Positions 51,251 through 59,043 of a stretch of DNA of 64,000 nucleotides are shown here, piece by piece. The notes under the pieces were generated by a model. It worked only from the letters and a program-made list of their open reading frames with translations, made no database searches and was not told the origin of the DNA. Numbering within the stretch: position 1 is the first letter of the stretch; every line of letters starts with the position of its first letter. The position numbers and the translations under genes are program-made. This DNA is from JAJPHW01 sp963771505 (GTDB lineage Bacteria > Acidobacteriota > Terriglobia > Terriglobales > Acidobacteriaceae). The DNA lies in the NCBI GenBank assembly GCA_963771505.1, contig CAVYTO010000003.1, positions 82,420 to 146,419 of the forward strand, in the 5' to 3' direction.

Positions 51251-52183
51251 ATGGAACATTGCGAAAGTATCTTGATAACCGGAGCAAATGCTGGGCTTGG
51301 GAAAGAGACTGCCCGACAGTTCGCATTGAAAAGCGAAACAAGAAAGGTAATCCTTTTTTGCAGAAATCGAGCGAGGGCGGCAGCAGCAAAAAAAGACCTT
51401 GAGCAGAAAACAGGGAAAAAGATTTTTGAAATTATTATTGGGGATGTTACGGATGCAAATTCCGTAAGAAAAGCGGTAGAAGAAATAAAGGAACCTATTG
51501 ATGCAATCGTTTTAAATGCAGGTGGAGTAATTGGGAAAACGGCTGCGAATTCCACGCCTTCCGGCATGAATCAATTAGCTGCCACAAATATTTTAGGCAA
51601 TGTGATTCTAGTGGAGGAATTGATTAAACGTGACAAGTTAAGGAAAACAGTTCTGTCAGTCAGTGCGGAAGCTGTTCCAGGAGTAAAGATGCTCGGAGTA
51701 AAACGAGTTTCAATGACGACTTCTTCTGTGGATGAGTTTGCCGCTGTTCTTGATGGATCATATTTTGGTAAGAAGTTCAACGCATTGCAAGCATACGCAT
51801 ATGTCAAGTATGCGGAAACCATGTGGACGTTATCAATGGCAAGAAAATATCCTAAGCTCAAGTTTGTTGTTGTGAGCCCAGGAAATACAAAAGGAACTCA
51901 GGCGCCAGATAGTCTTCCCCCGCCAATGCGGTTTATGTTGAAGTTTGTGATGATGCCTATTGTCTTCCCATTGATGGGCGGAATGGTGCATACGCTGGAA
52001 GTAGGTGCAAAACGCTTTGTAGATGCCATTTCGGATGAGCGGTATAAAAGCGGCGTGTTTTATGCCAGTAAAGAGGGTAAGTTATCAGGGGAAATGGTGG
52101 ACCAGAGCACCTTTTTTACTGATTTGAAAAACACTTCATTCCAAGATAACGCCAACGAGGCAATTCACCGTTTCATAAATTAG
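51251..52183 (+). CDS. Short-chain dehydrogenase/reductase, AT-rich gene
   Basis: The ATG at 51251 with GGAG six bases upstream gives 310 residues. The Rossmann motif TGANAGLGKETARQFA, the LNAGG motif and the catalytic YVKYAE (Tyr-x-x-x-Lys would be YxxxK; here YAYVKYAE) are SDR-like. A C-terminal extension contains a hydrophobic stretch, FVMMPIVFPLMGGMV. The gene is visibly richer in A and T than its neighbours (many AAA, GAA and ATT codons), which suggests acquisition from an AT-rich donor. It is divergent from and probably controlled by the TetR protein. The substrate is unknown. Confidence 0.9.
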   Translation: MEHCESILITGANAGLGKETARQFALKSETRKVILFCRNRARAAAAKKDLEQKTGKKIFEIIIGDVTDANSVRKAVEEIKEPIDAIVLNAGGVIGKTAANSTPSGMNQLAATNILGNVILVEELIKRDKLRKTVLSVSAEAVPGVKMLGVKRVSMTTSSVDEFAAVLDGSYFGKKFNALQAYAYVKYAETMWTLSMARKYPKLKFVVVSPGNTKGTQAPDSLPPPMRFMLKFVMMPIVFPLMGGMVHTLEVGAKRFVDAISDERYKSGVFYASKEGKLSGEMVDQSTFFTDLKNTSFQDNANEAIHRFIN

Positions 52184-52466
52184 GTCTGAAAAAGCCCGGT
52201 GCCCCAGGTTCGCGCCCCATCATTTGGTGTCCGCGGTTTTCTCTCCTCTGATTTCGGGGGCGCCAACCGGGGTGAAAAATAATTACTTGAACCATCACAA
52301 GATCTTGAACTGCTCGGCCAACCCAGGTTAGCTCGCATTCGGCTACGCGGAACCCTTCGACTGCGCTCAGGGCAGACTCTGGGGAATTAGGCATTTTGCA
52401 CTGCCAGAAAATATCCGATGAGGCGACAGAGCGTAGACTGCTAAACTTAACGTGGAGGATCATCTG

Positions 52467-53597
52467 GTGGCCCGATCGGACTTGCTCCTCAATTTAGTCA
52501 AGGCTGGATTCAACGGAGAGCAGGAACTATTCACGAAGACGGTAGAAGCCTTGATAGCAGAAGAACGCGCCAAGACCCATCACATTCTTGCGGATGCTCT
52601 CGCTCGGGCAGCGTCGGGTTCAAAAGGAAACCGGGATATACCTGTCCAGGTTGTTCTCAAGAGCCCGAGTGCCGAACTGCTACTGGAGCAGAGGGCAGAT
52701 GTGGCTTTGTCGGACTTGATACTCCCGTCGACCGTAGAAATTCTAGCCAACCAACTTGTTGAAGAGCAGCAGCGCGCAGATTTACTTCGGTCCTATAATC
52801 TCGAGCCGAGAAGTCGAGTGCTTTTGACTGGGCCCCCCGGGAACGGCAAAACGTCGTTGGCAGAAGCGATTGCTACGGCGTTGTCCGTGCCCTTTCTGGT
52901 GGTTCGATACGAGAAGGTAGTCAATAGCTATCTTGGCGAGACGGCGAAGCGAGTTCAGGAGGCGTTTCAATATGCGCGGTTGCGTCAGTGTGTCTTGTTC
53001 TTCGACGAGTTCGATGCGCTTGCGAAAGAGCGCGAGGATCGCCAGGAATCAGGCGAGATCAAGCGTGTGCTCAATTCTTTGCTTCTTGAAGTTGATCGGT
53101 TGCCAAGTTATGTGATCCTTGTCGCCGCGACGAACCACCCGGATTTGTTAGATCGCGCCGTGTGGAGACGGTTTCAGATTCGCATCAACTTGCCTCTGCC
53201 TAACCGGGAGAACATTGCTCGGTGGTTTGACCTGCTGGCTTCACGTTTTCCCCAGTTCAATGTTAGGAAGACGAAACGATCCATTGCCGACTTAGAGGGT
53301 TCAAGCTACTCTGAGTTACAGGATTTGGCACAGGATGTTTTGCGGAGATGTGTGCTGAATGGAGACGCAGACCCAAACCGAGTTTTTCAAGAGCAACTGA
53401 AGCTCTGGATCCTGAGCCACCCCAAGAGGAGTGCTGATGGTAATGGCCACTCTGCCGCTTCTGATTTTTCCTACGCACGTAACCGCCGCTCGATCCAAGA
53501 GGGGCAGCGGAAGGCCTCAAATTCACCTACCAAGCGCGACTCGTCAGGGCGCGCGAATCGGACCGCAGATCCGAAGGCTCGAACAAGCGTTCGATGA
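52467..53597 (+). CDS. AAA+ ATPase, paired with a subtilase
   Basis: The GTG at 52467 is preferred because GGAGG precedes it by eight bases (GTG 52452 is open too), giving 376 residues. The AAA+ module has Walker A GPPGNGKTS at about 122-130, Walker B VLFFDEFDAL with the acidic pair at about 180, sensor AATNHPDLL and Arg-finger region DRAVWRRF. The first 80 residues are a helical, unknown domain. The last 50 residues are basic and of low complexity and are encoded in the overlap with the following subtilase gene. The pair resembles ATPase-protease modules found in defence islands. Confidence 0.9.
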   Translation: MARSDLLLNLVKAGFNGEQELFTKTVEALIAEERAKTHHILADALARAASGSKGNRDIPVQVVLKSPSAELLLEQRADVALSDLILPSTVEILANQLVEEQQRADLLRSYNLEPRSRVLLTGPPGNGKTSLAEAIATALSVPFLVVRYEKVVNSYLGETAKRVQEAFQYARLRQCVLFFDEFDALAKEREDRQESGEIKRVLNSLLLEVDRLPSYVILVAATNHPDLLDRAVWRRFQIRINLPLPNRENIARWFDLLASRFPQFNVRKTKRSIADLEGSSYSELQDLAQDVLRRCVLNGDADPNRVFQEQLKLWILSHPKRSADGNGHSAASDFSYARNRRSIQEGQRKASNSPTKRDSSGRANRTADPKARTSVR

Positions 53598-55989
53598 GCA
53601 GGCTGCCGCACTCCGAGCCGATGTTGAGGGCGCGGAGCCGGAGAAAGTCATCGTTCTGGAGACAGTCGGTCCAATCAAAGACTTTGTCAACGCGGTTCGT
53701 CGCATCGACGGCATGGAATGGCTCGCCGAAATCGATGAAGAGATAGCTGCGGACGAAGACTTTTACCGTCCAAACAATGAGGATGCCACAGTAAGCGGCC
53801 GTCTCTTTCTGGTCATGGCGAATCGTGCGGCCTTGGATGAATTGTTACGCCTATGGGCGGCCTACCAGGCAGATCCTGAACGCAATTTCAGACGTAATTT
53901 TGACAAGTGGCGCCAGCTCTTCCGTCGGCTGCGGACCCTGCGGTTGTGGAACGCTGAAGATCGTCTGCGTGACACGGGCCTTCTCGCAAACTGGCGTTTT
54001 GATATCGAAAATGGCAGGCAGAATGTCTTGTTCGAGGCGGAACTTTGGTTTCGCGGCAGCCAAGAGACACGGCAGAGGGCCAGCCTCGAAGTTGCTCAAG
54101 CGATACGGGAAGTGGGAGGGCAAGTCGCACAAACCGCAACACACTCAGAGATTGGCTACCACGCTCTTCTAGGTTCACTTCCAGCAGCCACCGCTACACG
54201 GATTCTTGAGAATGAGGCGGTTCGACTGTTGCAGCTGGACGAAGTTATGTTTTTTCGTCCGACCGGACAGTCGATTTCGTCGCCCCCAGACACCCTTCCA
54301 ATTCCATTCGCAGGTGCTGTGGGAGCCGCAGACCTCCCGTTGGGACCTCCTCGCGTGGGTTTGCTTGACGGATTGCCACTGTCGAATCACGCTCTGCTCG
54401 CGGGTCGTCTCATTGTCGATGACCCGCAGGGTTGGGAACAGGATTATCAGGCGATAGAAAGGGTACACGGTACGGCGATGGCCTCGCTCATTGTGCGGGG
54501 CGATCTTTCTTCTGCTGAAGACGCGATTACTCGTCCGCTCTATGTGCGTCCTATCATGCGGCCTGATCCACGCGATTTTCGTGTGCCCCGGAGTGAAGCG
54601 ATCCCGACAGGTCAACTGACCGTGGACTTGTTGCACGGAGCGGTCAAACGACTCTATGAGGGCGAGGGCCAGACGGCCGCCGTAGCACCGACGGTCCGCG
54701 TCCTGAATCTTTCAATCGGTGATCCTAGTCGACCCCTCGATGGTCCAATGAGTCCCTTTGCCCGAATGGTTGACTGGCTTTCATGGAGGTATGGTGTCTT
54801 GTTCTTGATTAGCGCAGGGAATGACGGCTCCAACATTGAACTCGACATTGCCCACGCAGACCTAGCCCAACTCACATCGGCAGAATTGTCTTCTGCGGTT
54901 TCGCGCGCTATTCATATGAATGCCCACTTGCGTCGCATTCTTTCTCCTTCGGAGTCAGTGAACGCGGTTACAGTCGGCAGTATCCATGGCGATGACTCGG
55001 GCGTACGCGTTCCGGCGACACTGATTGACCCTTATCCCGATACGGGCTATCCGAGCCCCCTCAACCGAGTTGGTCTCGGTTTCAAGCGGGGTGTCAAGCC
55101 CGATGTCTTGTTGGAAGGAGGTCTCCAACTCTATCGTATGTCTCTGAACCCGCTCGAGCCGAACGGCATTTTGGTGTTAGCACCAACCCCGCGCGCCGGG
55201 CCTGGTCAATTGGTTGCTTCTCCTGGTCAGGGAGCAGAACTGCGCGCGAGTCGCTACATTTGTGGGACAAGCGGTGCGACGGCGTTAGGTACTCGCTCCT
55301 GCGATCGTATCTTAGAGATGCTGGACGCTCTGAACGTGGAATGGAATGCTGCACAGCTTGCGGTACTCACGAAAGCTCTGCTTGCGCACGGAAGCTCCTG
55401 GACAGAATCGGCGGAAGCACTGCGGCAGAGTTTGCAATTAGGTAACGATTTTCGGGACCACATTGCGCGATATCTCGGCTACGGAGCCGTTCGCCTCGAA
55501 CGTGTACTGGCCTGTGAGAACCATCGCGTCACAGTTATCTCGGCCGCAGAGATAGCCGATGGCGAAGGACACCTTTACGAGCTACCTTTACCTCCGAGTC
55601 TATCCGGCGTTGTCGGGGTGCGTCGCCTTACCGTCACATTGGCATGGTTTACTCCTATCAATCCCTTGCACCGGGATTATCGCCGTGCTGGATTATGGGT
55701 AAGTACACCCGCGAGCGCGCTGAACGTGGATCGTCGTTGTGCTGATTGGCAGACTGTGCAGCGCGGCACTATGCAACATGAGATCTTCGAGGGAGACGCC
55801 GTAGTGGCCTACATCGATGGTGCTGCCGTTCGTTTGAAAGTGAACTGCCGTGCTGATGCTGGACGTCTAGATGATCCTATCCCTTATGCTCTCGCCGTGA
55901 CATTGGAAGCAGGCGAGGACTTAGGCGTACCGATATATCAAGAGGTCGCAGAACGTATCAACCTGCGAACAGAAGTTCGAGCGATTTGA
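53437..55989 (+). CDS. S8 family (subtilisin-like) serine protease, probable defence component
   Basis: The 850-residue subtilase has an intact triad: Asp311 in VGLLDGLPLSNH, His344 in RVHGTAMASL, and Ser612 in CGTSGATALGTRS, with oxyanion Asn462 in ISAGNDGS. The ATG at 53437 has AGGAG five bases upstream and lies 161 bases inside the AAA+ gene in another frame. A 270-residue N-terminal region (IHLPSATRQGARIGPQIRRL and onward) may be a prodomain or sensor. No signal peptide is seen, so it is likely cytoplasmic. It is followed by an exonuclease III gene across a 4-base overlap, giving a three-gene unit. Confidence 0.9.
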   Translation: MVMATLPLLIFPTHVTAARSKRGSGRPQIHLPSATRQGARIGPQIRRLEQAFDEQAAALRADVEGAEPEKVIVLETVGPIKDFVNAVRRIDGMEWLAEIDEEIAADEDFYRPNNEDATVSGRLFLVMANRAALDELLRLWAAYQADPERNFRRNFDKWRQLFRRLRTLRLWNAEDRLRDTGLLANWRFDIENGRQNVLFEAELWFRGSQETRQRASLEVAQAIREVGGQVAQTATHSEIGYHALLGSLPAATATRILENEAVRLLQLDEVMFFRPTGQSISSPPDTLPIPFAGAVGAADLPLGPPRVGLLDGLPLSNHALLAGRLIVDDPQGWEQDYQAIERVHGTAMASLIVRGDLSSAEDAITRPLYVRPIMRPDPRDFRVPRSEAIPTGQLTVDLLHGAVKRLYEGEGQTAAVAPTVRVLNLSIGDPSRPLDGPMSPFARMVDWLSWRYGVLFLISAGNDGSNIELDIAHADLAQLTSAELSSAVSRAIHMNAHLRRILSPSESVNAVTVGSIHGDDSGVRVPATLIDPYPDTGYPSPLNRVGLGFKRGVKPDVLLEGGLQLYRMSLNPLEPNGILVLAPTPRAGPGQLVASPGQGAELRASRYICGTSGATALGTRSCDRILEMLDALNVEWNAAQLAVLTKALLAHGSSWTESAEALRQSLQLGNDFRDHIARYLGYGAVRLERVLACENHRVTVISAAEIADGEGHLYELPLPPSLSGVVGVRRLTVTLAWFTPINPLHRDYRRAGLWVSTPASALNVDRRCADWQTVQRGTMQHEIFEGDAVVAYIDGAAVRLKVNCRADAGRLDDPIPYALAVTLEAGEDLGVPIYQEVAERINLRTEVRAI

Positions 55990-56009
55990 CCAGCGGAGAA
56001 AGGCACTTC

Positions 56010-56906
56010 CTGAAAGTCGCGACCTTCAACATTAACAACATCAATAAGCGGCTCGACAACCTTCTGGATTGGTTAGCGAAAGCTGAACCGGACGTGGTTA
56101 GTCTTCAAGAGCTCAAGGCCGAGCAGCAAGCCTTTCCCGTGAAAGCCCTTCGGGCTCTCGGATACGAAGCAGTCTGGCAAGGGGAGCGGTCATGGAACGG
56201 CGTGGCCATTCTCGCGCGAAACCACGCTCCCGTGCTGACTCGCACCAGCTTGCCTAGTGGGTCGGTTTTAAATTCTGATGGCGTTTTAGCTGGTCGAAGG
56301 GATCTCCCGCTACGACACTGTGTGCCAGGGGAGATCCCTCGGCCCGCTGGTAAAGACGCGGGCCTTCGGGATGACGCCGTGAATCATGAAGACCAGCAAG
56401 CTCGTTACATCGAAGCGGCGGTTCAGGGAGTGCTGATCACTTCCATCTATCTTCCTAATGGAAATCCGCAGCCAGGACCGAAATTCAATTACAAGCTGGC
56501 TTGGTTTGAGCGCCTCATCGCGCACGCCGCCGAACTCATGGCGAGCGGAGCACCCGTGGTGCTGGCCGGTGACTACAACGTCGTCCCGACGCCGCAGGAC
56601 ATCTATCCGACGCGGTCGTTGGATAACAACGCGTTGATCCAACCTAAGAGCCGGCAGGCTTTTGCGCGGTTGCTGGCTCAAGGCTGGACCGACGCCATGC
56701 GGAAGCTGCATCCGGACGGGCCGCTCTGGACATTCTGGGATTACAAATTTGAACGCTGGCAGAAAGACAAGGGCATGCGGCTCGATCACTTTCTGCTGTC
56801 ACCGAATTTGTCGGACCGGCTGGTGGACGGCGGCGTCGACCGATGGGCCCGTGGCCAAGAAAATGCGAGCGACCACGCGCCGGCATGGATCACACTCGAT
56901 TTGTAA
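56010..56906 (+). CDS. Exodeoxyribonuclease III, second copy, with an in-frame palindromic insertion
   Basis: From the CTG at 56010 the protein begins KVATFNINNINKRLDNLL, with Asn7 and Glu34 (LQELKAEQQ) at the E. coli positions. AAAGG precedes this codon by six bases. A TTG at 55986, overlapping the subtilase stop, would add eight residues. YLPNGNPQPGPKF, AGDYNVVP, WDYKFERW, LDHFLLS and SDHAPAW complete the catalytic set. Between LPS and QQARYIEAAV about 38 extra residues are encoded by palindromic DNA (about 56257-56379). It acts in repair or, given its position, with the AAA+/subtilase pair. Confidence 0.87.
   Translation: MKVATFNINNINKRLDNLLDWLAKAEPDVVSLQELKAEQQAFPVKALRALGYEAVWQGERSWNGVAILARNHAPVLTRTSLPSGSVLNSDGVLAGRRDLPLRHCVPGEIPRPAGKDAGLRDDAVNHEDQQARYIEAAVQGVLITSIYLPNGNPQPGPKFNYKLAWFERLIAHAAELMASGAPVVLAGDYNVVPTPQDIYPTRSLDNNALIQPKSRQAFARLLAQGWTDAMRKLHPDGPLWTFWDYKFERWQKDKGMRLDHFLLSPNLSDRLVDGGVDRWARGQENASDHAPAWITLDL
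56298..56375. repeat. Palindromic repeat inside the exonuclease III gene
   Basis: The first hairpin has 11-base arms AGGGATCTCCC (56298-56308) and GGGAGATCCCT (56329-56339). The second has 7-base arms GGCCCGC (56341-56347) and GCGGGCC (56358-56364). CTTCGGGATGACG follows and matches the ends of repeats at 49.7 and 58.0 kb. The frame stays open. Confidence 0.82.
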
Positions 56907-56960
56907 AACGGAGTCGCGAAAAGTAAGTTGTACCGCAACTTTCTAGAAAAAATTCCTGGC

Positions 56961-57557
56961 TCATCGAGGGCGTCCCTTTGCCGAGGCCTCGGAACCAGCT
57001 GGTTCACGGAACGGTTCCACAGCAATGCGCTCGTAGCGCACTTCCAGCACGGTCAGGGATTCTGTGCCGCCCGGCAGTTGCAGGACTACGCTGTCTCCGG
57101 CTGCCGACTTCATCAACGCGCGCCCCAGAGGTGACACCCAACTGATGTGGTTGCGATTAAGATCGACCTCGTCGGTGCCAACAATGCTCACCACTCGCTC
57201 GGCTCCCGCGGCATTGGCATAGCGCACGGTCGCACCGAAGAATGCCCTCGCCGCCGCCTGACCCGTTCGCAGAGCTTCCGGGTCCACCACTTCCGCGGCT
57301 TCGATTCGCTTGGTGAGAAAGCGAATCCGGCCATCGATCTGCCGCAGCCGCCGCTTGCCGTACTGATAGTCGGCGTTTTCACTGCGATCGCCGTTCCCGG
57401 CGGCCCACGCCACCACCTCCGTCACTGCCGGACGCTCGCGGGTGAGCAGAAACCGATGCTCTTCTTTAAGTCGCTCGAGCCCGTTCCGCGTGATGTAGTT
57501 CTTGACCGGCGGGCCGGGCGCGTCCGGCTGTGGTTTTCTGGTAGACCCCTTCCGCAT
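56961..57557 (-). CDS. greB: Transcription elongation factor GreB
   Basis: Gre factors rescue backtracked RNA polymerase by stimulating transcript cleavage. The ATG at 57557 with AGGA seven bases upstream gives 198 residues. A basic N-terminal extension precedes the coiled coil, which has the acidic tip GNGDRSENADYQYGKRRLRQ (the tip Asp and Glu are present). The C-terminal FKBP-like domain contains VSIVGTDEVDLNRNHISWVS and SPLGRALM. The length fits GreB better than GreA. It stands alone next to the ribosomal/insertase cluster. Confidence 0.92.
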   Translation of the reverse strand: MRKGSTRKPQPDAPGPPVKNYITRNGLERLKEEHRFLLTRERPAVTEVVAWAAGNGDRSENADYQYGKRRLRQIDGRIRFLTKRIEAAEVVDPEALRTGQAAARAFFGATVRYANAAGAERVVSIVGTDEVDLNRNHISWVSPLGRALMKSAAGDSVVLQLPGGTESLTVLEVRYERIAVEPFREPAGSEASAKGRPR

Positions 57558-58130
57558 TTGGTGGTCCTTGTCCTTGTGCTTCCAGTCGTAGCAGGGCGGG
57601 TAGCCATTCAAGCAGCACTTTGGCCGAGTGGGGCTTGAGCGGGGCGGTCGAGGTCTAAAAATCTAGACCAGAATGTCGGCTGCCGCGGTCGGCGTTGTAT
57701 GCGAGTAGACATTCCTTTTGACCTCCAAAATGCCACAATTCTACGTTGCTCCTTAGACTCTGCATAGTGTGCAAGTTTTTTGCTCGTTGAATTTCCCCGC
57801 TCGATTGAAGATCAGGCTGGATGGGCCGTCTGTGGAGGTCCGACGCACGGGTGGGGGCATCCATGAATGCCCGTGATTATAGCGTGGAGGTTGTCCCGGC
57901 GGTGTACCACAGCGAAGTGGCTGCACCCCGTTCACGGAGGGAATAACGAGATTCCTATGCTCATTCTGGTCGCTGCGCGACTACGAATGGCTCGGAATGA
58001 CAAGCTCGTTGGGAGGTGCAGGCCGAATTTCCCATACGTAGCCCGCGGCCCGGTTTGCCCGTCTGCATCTGCTCATTTATACTCATAGCTTGTCTTTTCG
58101 CTATTAATCGAGTCAGGAGCATCCAGTTTC
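57558..58130. other. Intergenic region with small hairpins, upstream of rpmH
   Basis: No credible gene is seen. GGTCTA/TAGACC pair at 57652-57669, and GTACCAC..GTGGCTGC pair near 57900-57928. A dispersed-repeat end, GGCTCGGAATGACAA, lies near 57990-58005, like the one at about 49720. The rpmH promoter is listed separately. Confidence 0.6.
58055..58083 (+). promoter_or_regulatory. Sigma-70-type promoter of the rpmH cluster
   Basis: TTGCCC (58055-58060) and TATACT (58078-58083) are separated by exactly 17 bases. They lie 48 bases before the rpmH ATG, which is preceded by AGGAG. Confidence 0.75.
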
Positions 58131-58286
58131 ATGCCTAAGCGCACTTTCCAACCTAATCGGCGCCGTCGCGCAAAGACGCATGGCTTTCGCACGCGCATGA
58201 AGACCAAGAACGGCGCGGCCGTCATATCGCGGCGTCGCGCCAAAGGCCGCAAACGCGTGGCAGTAAAGGCCGGTTTCCGCGAGTAG
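58131..58286 (+). CDS. rpmH: 50S ribosomal protein L34
   Basis: The 51-residue basic protein starts MPKRTFQPNRRRRAKTHGFR, the L34 signature, and contains RMKTKNGAAVISRRRAKGR. It is a component of the large ribosomal subunit. It is the first gene of the conserved rpmH-rnpA-yidD-yidC-R3H cluster. The promoter at 58055 and AGGAG upstream fit strong expression. Confidence 0.98.
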   Translation: MPKRTFQPNRRRRAKTHGFRTRMKTKNGAAVISRRRAKGRKRVAVKAGFRE

Positions 58287-58344
58287 TGGTACCTCCCGTA
58301 TTTCCGGAATTGTCTTGATCTACCATTCCGAGTTTGGACAGTAA

Positions 58345-58764
58345 ATGGCGGTCGGGAACGCTCCCAATGGCGGTAGCAGTCTGTCTTCACAGCGGAAGCC
58401 AGCCCTTTCGAAGGCTTCCCGGCTGCTGGTACATGCCGATTTCGAGCGGGTATACAAGCAGGGGAAACGGCATTTCGCGAAGCACATGACAGTGTTTTAC
58501 CTGCCGCGCCCGAATGGCGGCGGCGCGCGAATCGGATTCACAGTTGGCCGGGCCTTGGGCGGGGCGGTGCAGCGCAACCGCATGAAGCGGCGCTTGCGCG
58601 AAGCAGTCCGGCTGCTGGGACTGGCCGAAGTGCAGGTGGATATTGTCGTCAATCCGAAGAAATCGCTGCTGCAAGCGGATTTCGACGAGATCAAAACCGA
58701 ACTGGCTCGCGCCATGCAAGTGGTGAACAAATCGTCCGCGCAAGCGGTCGGGAACACAAAATGA
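58345..58764 (+). CDS. rnpA: Ribonuclease P protein component
   Basis: The 139-residue protein assists the catalytic RNA in 5' processing of tRNA precursors. The family motif RNRMKRRLREAVR (about 78-90) is intact, with GFTVGRALGGAVQ before it. The first 25 residues are an unconserved extension. It follows rpmH after 58 bases and overlaps yidD by four bases (ATGA). Confidence 0.96.
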   Translation: MAVGNAPNGGSSLSSQRKPALSKASRLLVHADFERVYKQGKRHFAKHMTVFYLPRPNGGGARIGFTVGRALGGAVQRNRMKRRLREAVRLLGLAEVQVDIVVNPKKSLLQADFDEIKTELARAMQVVNKSSAQAVGNTK

Positions 58765-59003
58765 ATTCTGCTCGCGACTTCGGCAAACGTGCGACGCTGG
58801 CGCTTTTGCGGACATACAAAGCCGTCGTCTCGCCGATGTTTGGCCCGGCGTGCAGATATGTGCCTTCCTGCTCCGAGTACGCGATGGAAGCAGTCGAGCA
58901 GCATGGCGCAATCAAGGGCGGATGGATGGCCTTGCGCCGGGTATTGCGCTGCCATCCTTTTGTAAAGGGCGGCTACGATCCGGTTGCGGCAGCGGGCAAG
59001 TGA
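58761..59003 (+). CDS. yidD: Membrane protein insertion efficiency factor YidD
   Basis: The 80-residue protein has the family block YKAVVSPMFGPACRYVPSCS then EYAMEAVEQHG, with the three conserved Cys (CRYVPSCS and RCHPF). It sits on the inner face of the membrane and helps insertion by YidC. It overlaps rnpA by four bases and is followed by yidC after 40. Confidence 0.96.
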   Translation: MNSARDFGKRATLALLRTYKAVVSPMFGPACRYVPSCSEYAMEAVEQHGAIKGGWMALRRVLRCHPFVKGGYDPVAAAGK

Positions 59004-59043
59004 GAATTCGCTGAGATTGGTTAAAGTATGAAGAGGCGTCGAA

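Noticed and set aside
43938..57000. Prophage or integrative element as a whole
   Set aside because: No integrase, phage structural genes or matching att repeats were found. The region looks like a collection of separate accessory genes.
57558..58130. Replication origin beside rpmH
   Set aside because: No dnaA gene and no cluster of TTATCCACA-like boxes was seen.
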